Of a stretch of DNA of 64,000 nucleotides, positions 1-10,690 are shown one piece after another. The DNA lies in contig NC_052359.1 of NCBI RefSeq assembly GCF_009727055.1, positions 21,597,952 through 21,661,951 on the forward strand, written 5' to 3'. The notes below the pieces were generated by a model. It was not told where the DNA came from and ran no database searches. It was given only the letters and a program-made list of their open reading frames with translations. This DNA comes from Benincasa hispida. Taxonomy: Eukaryota > Streptophyta > Magnoliopsida > Cucurbitales > Cucurbitaceae. Every line of letters starts with the position of its first letter. Position 1 is the stretch's first letter. Both the position numbers and the translations under genes were made by a program.

Positions 1-840
1 GCGATCATTGAGCCATTATTTTAAAAGCTTCAATACTTTTGCACGTATGGCTTCTAACACTTGCAAGGGAACCCACATTATTTTCAAGGTTCATATTCCT
101 TATGATCAAAGTTTTCCCATTAATTAGGATCTAGTATTTACTTCTAATTGATCTTTCAAAAGAAATGAACAGAACTTACATATTACGTAGGAAGGGCATC
201 AAAAAGATGAGGTAGAGAAACAACATAAGCTGCTTGTTTAGATGTCATTTTCAAACCATCATTGCCTAGTTGCTATCAGTTTAAACTACTTAACAAGTAA
301 AGCTAGGATGAAATTTCCAGCCTCTGTTAAAGGATAGCACAGCCGCAAACTACAGATTTACTTCAACAATCACTTAGATGGAATTTTGCTTTAAATCCTA
401 CAGTAGTTTGACATGGCAGACAAAAGAATCATCACCCATCTTTCCATACATGTTCGCATCAAAATCCTTAGGTCTCAAATTAACTTGTGCACTCATTCTT
501 TCTTTTCGATATCATGGAGGACACATCTTTTTATCCTTCAAGGTTTAGTGTTGCAAAACTCAGTAAGATTTTAAAACCATGATTTCAAATCAATAAACTT
601 AAGTTTAGGCCTTTATACTGAACACATATTGATGTTGCCTAAAATTTCAGGAGGTTTTTTTTGTATGCCTTGTATTCTTTCATTTTTTCTGGATGAAGGC
701 AGTTGTTTCTATTAAAAATCTAATCTGTAGTAATATGTCACTATGACATTGCAGACACTGATTAAACTAGCACATGGCAGCAAGAAAGTAGAATGGTATA
801 ATATCAATACTAAACAGATTGAAGAAAGAAAAAGAAATAC
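1..840 (-). other. Intron 3' of the glycosyltransferase exon (partial)
   Basis: On the minus strand the exon ending at 841 is followed immediately by a GTATTT donor at 840-835 and then T-rich sequence. I looked for the next conserved GT14 blocks in this stretch on the minus strand and found none, so the following exons probably lie beyond position 1. I see no repeats or other genes here. Confidence 0.5.
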
Positions 841-1383
841 CTGGCTGGGGATTTGCCGTCTGTAGAAAACAGAGCTACTGGACACATTTAGCTCATAGCC
901 TGGAAGAGCATGCACATAAATAGAAAACAGCTTGTCATGGACAGAAAAGAACCTCTCCCATAATGGTAGCATGGGCAGAGGGCCTCTAGTCAAGAACATG
1001 AAGGCCACTTTTGGCACCCTTTTGAAGGGATAATAATTCTCTTTCTTTGACACCATTGAAGCTCTCCAAAAAAGCTCATCATCAGACATAGCATGAGTCA
1101 GATTGCGTGGATGGATAAACATATGGAAGCTAGAACAATCCCTTCTCTCACATATGTCTGAACCACTACAGTTCTCCTCCACCCGAGTAGTGGGAACCGA
1201 AAAGTGATTGATAAGAGAGTAAAGCTCAGTCTGTGAGGTGAAATACCTGCTAATGTGAGAAGTTGTCGCTAATCCAATAACAACTCCAGCCACAAAGACA
1301 ACCAAAAATGAAAGAATCTGCATCAGTTTGAGCAAACCAAGGTGCTTCTCTCCTTCATCCTTGTCCATCCTACACCGAGGCAT
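841..1383 (-). CDS. GT14-family (core-2/I-branching-like) glycosyltransferase, first coding exon, partial
   Basis: This is the N-terminal 181 codons of a plant DUF266/GT14-type glycosyltransferase, a family of type II membrane proteins thought to act in the Golgi. The ATG at 1383 gives a short basic/acidic cytosolic tail (MPRCRMDKDEGEKH) and then one membrane segment at about residues 21-39 (ILSFLVVFVAGVVIGL). A variable stem follows, and then blocks typical of the family: DELFWRASM, KVAFMFLTRGPLPMLPLWERFF and FSIYVHALPGYE. The exon ends in phase 0 after PSQ, at a good CAG|GTATTT donor. The frame is open above the ATG, back to about 1473, but without another ATG. The rest of the catalytic domain lies off the left edge. 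No lesion is visible, so the gene may well be active. Family assignment is from recognised motifs; the specific substrate is unknown. Confidence 0.8.
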
Positions 1384-1473
1384 TGCTATTGAGGCTCCCA
1401 AAACAAGAAAAAAACAGAAAGCACAAACAGAATCTTCAGTTTCCCAGTTTTGATCCTCCCAAATCCTATTCAA

Positions 1474-1777
1474 CTACACAACAAACACATAAAGGGCATA
1501 AGTTAAATACCCATAAACCCACCGCCCAATACCCAGTTTCCTAGATTGATCACAGGAAGATTGATGAACTGTGTGAAATCTACCAGAGTTCAGACATTCA
1601 AGGGAAACCCAAGTTGAGAAAACAATGGAAGAATCGTAATGTATGATCAAGCAAGAACTAGAAGACGATTTTGCCAATGCCCACGAAAACAACAAACATC
1701 AGAACGTGATCTTCTCAAATGGGCATAAAAGAGCGCAATAACAGAGCAGGAAAAAGGAAAGAATGCAATGGAAAAAC
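1474..1777 (-). other. Possible 5'-UTR intron of the glycosyltransferase gene
   Basis: On the minus strand a GAG|GTTTTT donor-like site lies at 1778/1777. A TTTGTTGTGTAG acceptor-like site ends at 1474, just before the coding exon's open frame. The stretch between has only short open frames, so a 5'-UTR intron is plausible. Transcript data would be needed to confirm it. Confidence 0.3.
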
Positions 1778-1959
1778 CTCAAGAACAGTGGGTTTGAATC
1801 CCCAGCAAAGGATCGAGCAATAAACGATCTGAAAACGAAAAACAGAAGGGAAAAAGGGGAACAAAAGGAAGATGAAGAAGAAGAAGTTGGAATCACATTT
1901 GAAAGAGATGGGGGTAACTCAAGTTCGCATCGCTATCGAAACAGAGAGTGAAAATTGAG

Positions 1960-2230
1960 AAAGGGGGTGGGGTTGGTGGGCGCACTGTGATTGGGAGAAG
2001 AAGCCAAATGAATGAAAATATTGAAAATAAGCAATGGAAAGTGAGATTTTAGTCTTTCATTTTTTTTTCTCTTAGCGGAATTTTATGTGGAATTATTATT
2101 ATTATTATTATTAGCATTTTTTAATGATTTTGGAAGGAAAAGACTGTGATGTGTGAAACGAGAGCGCTCTTATCGCCGGGTAGAGCCGAATCCGACGGCG
2201 CCTCTTTCCATATAAGAAAGAAACAGCGAA
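1960..2230 (-). promoter_or_regulatory. Promoter side of the glycosyltransferase gene
   Basis: The sequence upstream of the coding exon is less AT-rich around 2140-2215 and contains CTTATATGG on the minus strand near 2204-2214, a weak TATA-like sequence. The transcription start cannot be fixed from sequence alone. A T-run and an ATT microsatellite lie inside the stretch. Confidence 0.25.
2092..2112. repeat. (ATT)n microsatellite
   Basis: Seven perfect ATT units in a row; a simple-sequence repeat with no coding role visible. Confidence 0.9.
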
Positions 2231-3050
2231 TAATATAATACAATTTTCTAATTGCTATTTAAGTTCAACCATGTGTCACATTTAATATCCCTAACACATA
2301 TTATATATATTTTATAGGAAATTTTTAGCCGGTGTTATTTTTATTATAAATAAATATATGTCCTTTTTCAAAACTAATGACATATATAGAATATTTGAGA
2401 AGATACATTTACCTTTTTTTCCAATTCCTAAAATAACCTTCTTCTCCCATAGTCTTCTTTATAGTTCTTCATGTTGTATTCTTCCGCATCTTCTTCATGT
2501 TGTATTCTTTAGCGTCTTCTTCATTGATGTTAGCCCTTCATTCTTTCGTTTCTTCATATATCTTCTTTTTGGTCGAGCTATTGTGTGCTTTTCAAGTACG
2601 TCTTCTTCATTCTTCGTCAAGCTATTATGAGATTAGTATTCATGAACTTCCTATCACTGATATTAGTCTACTGATGATACATACATATCATAGTCTATCA
2701 ATGATATTAGTCTATCACTGATAGATACTGTTTTCTATTTGTTCTACTAGTCTATCAATGTTATGAGTTTAATTGGTGTTTCTTGCTGTGATTTGGAAAT
2801 ATGATTAAGTTTGCAGTAGTGGTGTTTCATAGTGGACAGTGGGATGATAAACATAATTACTTGAATTACAAGACTAAAGGCATATTGGTCGATGAAATTA
2901 TGTGTTTTGAGAGTTTTATGAGTTCATATTAAAGGAAATTCAATTGGATGCATCTATTTCTTTAATACAATTATTGAACTTATTGGATTTTGGTATCAAT
3001 GGCATTCAAACTGTGGTTGAAATTCTATCTTTTTAATTTATCTTGTGAAG
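2231..3050. other. AT-rich intergenic stretch
   Basis: Only short open frames with no family resemblance (for example 2358-2630) are present. Around 2650-2760 the words TCTATCACTGATA and TCTATCAATGATA recur, and the same words return at 3254-3530. I see no gene here. Confidence 0.4.
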
Positions 3051-3052
3051 TT

Positions 3053-3240
3053 CGTCTTGTAAAGTAACTTCACGAGAAATGAACTCAACTCTACGTCATT
3101 TTTGTCAGACGAACTTCACGAGAATTGAACTCAACGAACTCAACTTCACGTCATTTTTGTCTTTTGTCTCGTGAAATACGAACTTCACGAGAAATTAACT
3201 CAATGAACTCAACTTCACATCATTTTTGTCTTCTCAAGTA
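3053..3240. repeat. Local tandem repeat, about three 'AACTTCACGAGAA' units
   Basis: Three diverged units begin near 3063, 3110 and 3180. Each has AACTTCACGAGAA, then (G/T)AACTCAA, then CATTTTTGTC. Unit spacing is about 47-70 bases, so it is an imperfect tandem array. Short inverted pieces (CTTGTGAAGTTCG, TCTCGTGAA) lie beside it. Confidence 0.7.
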
Positions 3241-3555
3241 ATGTCACTGTGCTTTCTATCACTGATATTGGTCTATCATTGACACTGATCTCTCACTGAT
3301 CACCCATTACATAATAACAAGAGTTTAATCCTTAGAACTTTAAAATAGAAAGCATAAAGGTACATAATTTGTACTGATTCAACTAGCGATCCAATAATTT
3401 CCTATATTTATATAACAAAATGAACTACATATGAAGTTATTGTGATTTATTTCAAGCAATGTCAATGTGATTTCTATCACTAATATTGGTCTATCATTGA
3501 CATTGATCTATCACTGATCACCTTTTACATAATAACAAGAGTTTAGTCTTTAAAA
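3229..3555. repeat. Duplicated ~100-bp block with 'TCTATCATTGACA' words
   Basis: Two copies, at about 3230-3330 and 3447-3550, each run from CAAGTAATGTCA/CAAGCAATGTCA through GGTCTATCATTGACA and ATAACAAGAGTTTA. They are about 217 bases apart. The copies differ by a few substitutions, so this is an old local duplication. Confidence 0.7.
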
Positions 3556-4198
3556 TATTTAGAGATCGGACTCCTACGGAACTTGTTTTCATAAATATCT
3601 AAATTATCATATATTTATAGGATTTAATTGCAAAATATGACCAAAATACCCCTTTAAAGGATGCTCATAGTGTATTGGAGGCTATTTATTTGGAATTTTT
3701 TTTCAATATTTATAAAGTTTTCTTAATGTTGAAAAGAGAATATGACCTAATATATTTAATAAGAGTGATTTAGTTTATCCATTTTTTTTTTAAAAAAAAA
3801 AAAGCGAAAGAATGTATTGTAGATTCTAAATTCGTTGAGATTTTCAACTAGTTTGTATTAAACATTGATATTCTTTTCAGAATTTCGTTATAATTTGGAG
3901 AGCTACTCAAGTCCTTCAACGGCTGCTGCACTTCATGTTTTCTTCCTTCCCCTCATTTACAGAAAATCGATGGGTATGGATGGTTTTTTTTTAATAATTT
4001 GCAAATATTGTTTTCCTTTTTGTGTTTAATATTTTCGTATGTATATATGATATGTTTCATTTTTACTTCAATGTAATACATTCCATTGTTTATTTTGACT
4101 CGGTATATATTACATATTGATAGCATATATATATATATCGATTCTAATATGTAACATAGATTGTTCTGATATATATGTCATACTAATTAGATATCGTT
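3556..4198. other. Intergenic, possible 5' flank of the MULE
   Basis: AT-rich with A/T runs, for example around 3780-3804. It sits just upstream of the MULE coding sequence and may include its terminal inverted repeat and untranslated leader, but I could not identify an inverted-repeat end by eye. Confidence 0.3.
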
Positions 4199-4287
4199 TG
4201 CGTGTCGATTTTATATGATGATCATTTCAATGAAATGGACAATTATGTGGATTACAAATCAAGAGAGATTGTTATGCATGATGGAAT
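4199..4287 (+). pseudogene. MULE transposase, N-terminal fragment
   Basis: This frame reads CVSILYDDHFNEMDNYVDYK and then SREIVMHDG. It resembles the N-terminal region of plant MuDR-type transposases, where a short strand-rich domain precedes a 'MTFxEL' helix. It stops at copia element C. The continuation (MTFIELEQSIV) begins right after the second copy of the GGAAT target duplication at 10691, and the two halves join in frame. True start codon uncertain. Confidence 0.6.
4283..4287. other. Target-site duplication of copia C, left copy (GGAAT)
   Basis: GGAAT at 4283-4287 is repeated at 10691-10695, directly outside the two LTR ends of element C. A five-base duplication is the expected integration footprint of an LTR retrotransposon. 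Confidence 0.85.
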
Positions 4288-4632
4288 TGTTAGCATAAAT
4301 ACTTTAAATCTATATTGAATAGATAAACCCTAGGATCATTCATACCAAATTGTAAAAAATAACATACCGGATTTTATTGAGAAACTAATGATAGCTTCAA
4401 GATGACGATGGATGACTATGGTCTTAGTGGGATCTCTCTAGATGGGATTCAAGAAAGATTGAGTGCCTAGGAATGAGCTTCTACCCATTAAGTCCATAGA
4501 ATCTAGGGCCTTAATTAATTAGATCACACAATAGGGCCCAATCTAATAAAATAACCCAATATGATAAATTATTAATCCACATACATAACCCATATTTTAA
4601 TTAAACATATTATTATTTAAATATGTCTAACA
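4288..4632 (-). repeat. 3' LTR of copia C
   Basis: 345 bp, TGTTAGCAT at the left end and GTCTAACA at the right end as read on plus. It matches 10274-10690 but lacks two internal blocks of about 25-50 bp present in the other LTR. It is followed at 4633-4650 by the complement of a purine tract (AAGTGGGGGAT on the minus strand). Confidence 0.9.
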
Positions 4633-4645
4633 ATCCCCCACTTGG
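4633..4645 (-). promoter_or_regulatory. Polypurine tract of copia C
   Basis: AAGTGGGGGAT on the minus strand, directly upstream of the 3' LTR. It is the expected primer site for plus-strand DNA synthesis. Confidence 0.8.
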
Positions 4646-5211
4646 GCTATGTCTATGTACCTAATATAATTAAATCACATAAACCTTAAGCGTGCATAAA
4701 CAGGTTATATCAATAATAGAATTCCCTTTTAGTTCAATCTAGTCCATCTCCTGTATTAGCACGGAATCAAGGCGGCTTTCATCACTACCCTTGTAACTAA
4801 ACCTTCCTTGATCACCAATTCTAATACATTTAATGACATAGATCAAGTATGAATGGATAACATGGAAACTACATGCAAAGTGATCTAGATCATGCCTGTT
4901 TCCAACTAGTCCAAATTCCTTAATGAGATCATTCTAAAAAAAAACAAAAAACTTTATGCTAAACTGCATGCATGATAAACAAGTTCAGATGATAAAACAT
5001 AAACCATCAACTTTATTCTATATAGAAAATAAACAAAATAAGGTCAAAGAACATCCTCAATAAAAAACTCCCACTAAACCATGGAATAAAAAAAGTGACT
5101 AATACCCATGTGAGCAACATGCTCATGAAAAACTTTAGGTGGTAAACTTTTAGTCAATGGATCTGCCACCATAGAGTTTGTTCCTATGTGTTCTATCGAA
5201 ATTTGACTATT

Positions 5212-6882
5212 CTAAACTCTTTCTTTAACAACCAGAAACTTCACGTCTACCTGCTTTGACTTTGTATTGCTTTTGTTGTTGTTTGAATACATCATAGCCG
5301 ACTTATTGTCACAAAATAATTTTAGTGGTCTTTCTATGCCAACCACTATCCGCAGCCCAATGACAAAATTTCGCAACCATATTCCATGATTGGATGCCTC
5401 ATAACATGCTATAAACTCCGCAACCATAAGTGTTTGTTTAACAATTTTCCAAGATACAGCTCCTCCAGCCAACATGAAGATATAGCCTGAAGTGGATCGC
5501 AAAGTGTCTTGACATCCAGCATAATCAGAATCAGAATACCCAATGATCTCCAAAACTTCTGATCTCCAATAAGTGAGCATATAATATTTTGTTCTCTGTA
5601 AATACCTCATAACCCGTTTGGCTGCTTTCCAATGATCCATCCCCGGGTTACTCAAATATCTGCCTAACACTTTAACTATGAACGCAATATCTGGACGCGT
5701 ACATACTTGGGCATATATTAGACTTCCAATGGCCGATGTATAGGGAACCTTCTGCATCTCCTTAGTCTCGAGTGTGGTCTTGGAGCATTGACCTAAATGA
5801 AATTTATCACCTTTAGCGATCGGGGTATCTCCCGACGCACAATCTTTCATGCCAAATCTACTCAAGATCTTTTCAATGTAGTTCTTTTGTGACGATCTCA
5901 AAATACCTTGAGAACGATCTCGCAGTATTTCAATTCCTAATACAAAAGAAGCATCACCAAGATCCTTCATCTCAAAATTTCTTTGAGAAATCTCTTAGTG
6001 TCATGCAATAAACCTACATCATTACTAGCTATGAGTATGTCATCAACATATAACACCAGAAAGATTGATTTACTCCCACTGAACTTGTGATATACACAAT
6101 TTTCCACAATGTCCACCTCAAAACCAAAATGAGGTTATCACTTCATGGAATTTGTGATACCATTGATGAGAGGCTTGCTTGAGACCATAGATGGATTTCT
6201 TTAATTTTCACACCATAGACTTTGAATTACTAGACACAAAGTTTTCTAGTTGCACCATATAAATCGTCTCATTAATGTTCCTAGTGAGAAATGCAGTTTT
6301 TACATCCATCTAGTGTAGCTCTAAACCAAAGTGAGCTACCAGCGCCATGATTACCATAAAAGAGTCTTTCGATGAAACCGGAGAGAAAGTCTCTTTGTAA
6401 TCAATGCCTTCCTTTTGAGTAAAACCATTTGCAACAAGACGAGCCTTATATCTTTCGATATTGCCATGTGAATCCCTTTTGGTTTTAAATATCCATTTAC
6501 AACCTATGGGTTTCACTCCTGATGGCAGTTCGATAAGTTCCCAAACGTCATTGTCTTTCATGGATTTTATTTCCTCTTCCATAGCACTTATCCACTTTTG
6601 AGAGTTAGAACTTTGTAAAGCTTGTTGGAAGTTGATTGGATCATCTTCCATTACGCCTACATCATCCTGATGTTCTTGAAGAAACACAATATAATCATCT
6701 GGAATTGCACTTCTTCTCTCTCTAGTAGATCTTCTTAATGACACTTCTTGAGGTTGTTGAGTTTGAACTTCAGATTCAACAACGGGGACTTCAATGTTGT
6801 CTTGTTCTATAATTGGTTCAACAATGAAGTCAGGAATTGAAGCCTGAACATCATTTATAATCACATGAGGAAAAGAAATCAA
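5212..6882 (-). pseudogene. Copia C reverse transcriptase and RNase H
   Basis: Two main open pieces remain. 6310-6882 carries the linker and RT start (WISAMEEEIKSMKDNDVWELIELP, split here as WISAMEEEIKSM and VWELIELPSG; GCKWIFKTKRD; YKARLVANGFTQKEGIDY). 5212-5970 carries the RT C-terminal part (MKDLGDASFVLGIEI, CTRPDIAF) and copia RNase H (GYSDSDYAGC, STSGYIFMLAGGAVSWK, FCDNKSAM). The YVDD active-site codons are intact at 6039-6050, between the two pieces, where stops and shifts interrupt the frame. The C-terminal histidine-rich end has decayed, with SKQVDVKF where SKHIDVKY is usual. Confidence 0.88.
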
Positions 6883-6910
6883 TTCCTCTTCAAAGACAAT
6901 TTTCTTTATA

Positions 6911-8125
6911 TTATCTTCCCCCCAAACTCAACATCCTCAAGGAATCTAGCATTTCCTTCTCAAACAATGATCTAGAAGTGGGATCATAAAACTTGAAACC
7001 ATGAGAGTGCTCAGAATACCCAACAAAATAGCAGCCAATAGTCCTTGAGTCCAATTTTCTTTCATTAGGCCTATAAAGCCTAGCCTCAGCTGGACAACCC
7101 CAGATGTGAAGATGCCTAATACTAGGTCTCTTTCCTGTCCACAGCTTATAAGGGGTTTTAACTACTACTTTACTAGGTACCCTATTAAGGATATATGCTG
7201 CAATCTTTAGTGCCTCACCCCAGAGGGATTCTGGTAGAGAAGAATGACTAATCATACTTCTTACCATATCCTTAAGTATTTTATTTCACCTCTCCGCTAC
7301 ACCATTCATGCTGGGTTTGCTCGACATAGTGTATTACGGGACGATTCCACATTCCTTTAGGTATTTGGCAAAGGGCCCTGGACGTTGTTCACCTGATCCA
7401 TCATATATACCGTAATATTCACCACCACGATCAGATTTGACAGCCTTAATTTTCTTTCCAAGTTGAAGTTCGACTTCAGCTTTGAAAGACTTGAAAACGT
7501 CTAAGGATTTAGACTTCTCATGAATTAAATATAGGTACCCATATCTTGAATAGTCGTCGTAATAAAATCTTGTTGTCCATTCCAAGAGGCCGTAGGGAAT
7601 GGATCACAAATGTCTGTATGTATTAGTTCTAGGACGTTTGAGCATCTGTTGGCACCTAATTTTCTTATGTTTGTCTGTTTTCCCTTAATACATTCCACAC
7701 AGACGTTGAAGTTACTTAAATCAAGGGAATCAAGAATTCCATCTGACATAAGTCTCTGAATTCTCTGTTTAGAGATGTGACCAAAACTCTTGTGCCATAA
7801 CATAGCGAAATTCTCATTTAATTTATGCTTTGTACCACATGAATTAGATAACAGGATCTTGTTAAATGAAGCAAAAGAATCAAGCATATATAGATTATCA
7901 ATTAAAGAACCGGTACCAATAAGCTTAGAATCTTGAAAAAGACTAACTTTTATTATTTCCAAAAGAACAAGAAAAATCAAATTTGTCCAAACTGGAAATA
8001 GAAACTAAATTCCGTCTAAATGACGATACAAAAAAAGTCTCATTCAGATCCAAATAACAACTAGTTTTTAAAAGTAGTCTAAAATTTCCAATAGCTTCAA
8101 CTGGAACTGCTTTGCCATCGCCCAC
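6911..8125 (-). pseudogene. Copia C pre-integrase and integrase
   Basis: The 7525-7980 piece holds the gag-pre-integrase zinc region (LWHKSFGHIS, then CVECIKGKQ) and the start of the integrase core (ELIHTDICDPF). 7334-7585 continues it (YYDDYSRYGYLYLI, KSDRGGEYYG). 6911-7267 holds the C-terminal part ([35 protein letters not shown]). The pieces are in different frames and separated by stops, so no functional integrase is possible. Confidence 0.87.
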
Positions 8126-8173
8126 ATCGATGAATCGTTCAGCATCACTTGGCGGCCGGCTCCACAGGAAACC

Positions 8174-9040
8174 CTACATTGATATACTTATGTGAGTAGT
8201 AGTACCAGAATCTACCCACCAAGTATCTGTAGGTACAAAAGCTAAATTAACTTCAGAACAAACCAAAGTAAGAAGTTTACCCTTCTTTACACGCCACTTG
8301 GCATATTTGGGATAATCTTTCTTGAAATGACCTTTCCTTTTGCAGAAAAAACAAGGATTTTCAGTAGCTTGTTTCTTGTTTTTATTCTGCTGAGATGTCC
8401 TTTCTGCAGCATCCACAATTTTTTTTTCTTCTTATCACGAGAGCATGTTGCCAAATGAGTACTTTCTGTCCTCTCTCTTAATCCTCTCTTCTTCTTGCAC
8501 ACATTGTGAGATAAGTTCATTAATACTCCATTTATCCTTCTGAGTATTATAGCTTATCTTAAACTGAGTGAATTGTGTAGGAAGAGAGATAAGTACTAGA
8601 TGCACGAGTAAATTTTTATTTATCTCGATATCAAGTACCTTTAATTTACCTACAAGATTGGACATTTCCATAATGTACTCCCTTATGTTTCCATTGCCCT
8701 TATACCTCATAGAAGTTAAAGAAGTCAAAAGACTACTTGCTTCCCCTTTCTCATTTTTAGCAAAATATTTCTCAATTTGAGCAAGAACCTTATTGGCATT
8801 TTCACTTTCTGTGATAGAGCCCCGAAAAGACTCCAGAATGGAGTGCCTAATGATCATCAGACACATGCGATTTGACCATTCCCACATCTCTATATTAGCC
8901 GTATTTGGTTGTTTCTCAGTAGAAGTAGGTTTATCGGTCCTTAATGCAAGGTCCAAATCCATACCTTTCCTTCCAAATCTTGAAGTTCGATCCATTCAAC
9001 TTAGGGATTGAACTCAGATTTCTAGATATTTGAGTAAGAC
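8174..9040 (-). pseudogene. Copia C gag and protease
   Basis: 8435-8995 encodes the gag core (GMDLDLALRTDKP, LVHLVLISLPTQF). Just upstream the expected PKLNGSNFKIWK sits in another frame, so there is an early frameshift near 8960. 8174-8416 encodes the zinc knuckle CFFCKRKGHFKKDYP, in which the last Cys is replaced by Tyr, and then the protease start WWVDSGTTTHIS with the catalytic DSG. The mutated knuckle and the shifts mark it as dead. Confidence 0.85.
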
Positions 9041-10273
9041 CAATTGAAACAATAAACAACAAAACATATGCTCACAATTAAAATATAACAAAATAATTTC
9101 TATGTGGTGGGCCTCTTTAACAAGATACCTAGCACAACATTGATGTCCAACCTTTGGGCAAAAAACACAACTATAAATGGTACTCTCAACGTAATCTAAG
9201 TATTGACAATTAACTCTGTCAAAAAATAGCCTTTCTTTAGACCGACTATTTTTCACATGAGCAATCCTTATAATTGCCATATACTCATTACCACATGCAT
9301 AAATTCATGAATATGCACATATTATATTTTAGAATTAAATTAATCTAGATAACAGAAGCTACTTTGGTAACATATTATTTTGACCAACTCAATCTAAAAT
9401 ATAAGACACAATAATATAATAATATTATTGTACAAAAATAAAAGAGGAAGAACACCCAATAGTCTTTACCAATATTCACTTAATAATTACATACACATAA
9501 TACAATTAAAGCAACAAAACATGTGAATATCGCTAAATATCATCAATCAAATTTAAATTTAAATTCACCAAAATATCAATCAAATTTAAATTTAAATTTA
9601 CCACATTATCAATCAATCTTGAATCCACAACATGATTAATTAAATTTAACTTAAACTCATCAATTAAACTTTAGATTCAAATTCACATAACCATCCATTA
9701 AAAAAAGAAAAAAAGCTAAATTTTTAAATCACAAAAAATATTAATTAGAAACTAGATTCAAATTCACAAATTTGAACCAATTAATTAGGTTATCAACAAA
9801 TTCTCTAATTAATTTTGAATTACTAACAGCAACTGATTGATTAATTCTTGATGAATATTAGCTTTTCATTCAATTTTTTTAATTTTTATCTTAAAAAATG
9901 AAAGAACGCCGATTTCAACCAATAAATAATTCACCAAATACATCAAATTAAAAACCATGAAAAATCACAGATGACAAAAGCTTTGACTGAGACGGGTTTT
10001 TTTCTTGATCGCATACCACTGCTGAAAAACCCTTCAACCTAAATCCATGAAATCGACAGCCAACAACACTTTATTGGCTGTGCATTTTGATGAACCTTGA
10101 TTGCTTTCTTGCGTATTGCCGAGATGAAGAGAGGTTTTTTTTTTTTTTTCTTCCATCGTTCCTTCCTTTTTAACATTAAATTCTTTAACCATCCTTACCG
10201 AAAAAAAAAAAAAATTGAATCATACCAATGGTAAACGAATTTAAACCAACAATCTACATGAAATTATACCAAT
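9041..10273 (-). other. Copia C 5' leader
   Basis: AT-rich, non-coding, between the 5' LTR and gag. It contains a duplicated AATTTAAATTTAAATT block (about 9545-9605) and A and T homopolymers at 10134-10153 and 10201-10214. Next to the LTR the minus strand reads TGGTATAATTTC, a decayed match to the initiator-Met primer-binding site TGGTATCAGAGC. Confidence 0.65.
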
Positions 10274-10690
10274 TGTTAGCATAAATACTTTAAATCTATA
10301 TTGAATAAATAAACCCTAGGATCATTCATGCCAAATTGTCAAGAATAACCTATCGGATTCCATTGAGAAACTAATGATAGCTTCAAGATATGATGGATGA
10401 CTATGGTCTTCCTCAACCAAAACTCTGAATGCCCTTAGTGTGATCTCTCTCTAGATTCTAGATGTGATTCAAGAAAGACTGAGTGCTTATTGTTTTGGTA
10501 TATTGGGAACCATAGCCTAAGCTCAAACCCTAATTAACTAGGAATGGACTTCTACCATTAAGTCCATACTCAATTAGGAATCTAGGATCTTAATTAATTA
10601 GATCTAATCTAATAAAATAATATAAATTATTAATCCACATACATAGTCCATACTTTAATTAAACATATTATTATTTAAATATGTCTAATA
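10274..10690 (-). repeat. 5' LTR of copia C
   Basis: 417 bp, longer than its partner because it keeps two blocks, near 10409-10436 and 10477-10530, lost from the left LTR. The right end reads GTCTAATA, with one change from GTCTAACA. The GGAAT duplication follows at 10691-10695. Confidence 0.9.

Larger units (their letters stand above)
4288..10690 (-). mobile_element. Ty1/copia LTR retrotransposon C (complete, dead)
   Basis: The element has both LTRs, a purine tract next to the left (3') LTR, a decayed primer-binding site next to the right (5') LTR, and GGAAT target duplications. Read on the minus strand the order is gag, zinc knuckle, protease, integrase, reverse transcriptase, RNase H, which is diagnostic for Ty1/copia. 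It is 6.4 kb long. Every domain is broken by stops or frameshifts. It landed inside a MULE transposase gene. Confidence 0.92.

Noticed and set aside
1474..1951. Open frames of 60-75 codons on both strands upstream of the glycosyltransferase exon
   Set aside because: Low complexity or untranslated-leader sequence with no family resemblance; they overlap the likely 5' UTR.
2358..2721. Two overlapping plus-strand frames of 74-90 codons
   Set aside because: T-rich sequence giving Phe/Ser/Leu-rich translations in two frames at once; no domain and no start context.
8568..9011. Plus-strand frames within copia C gag
   Set aside because: Exact shadows of the minus-strand gag reading.
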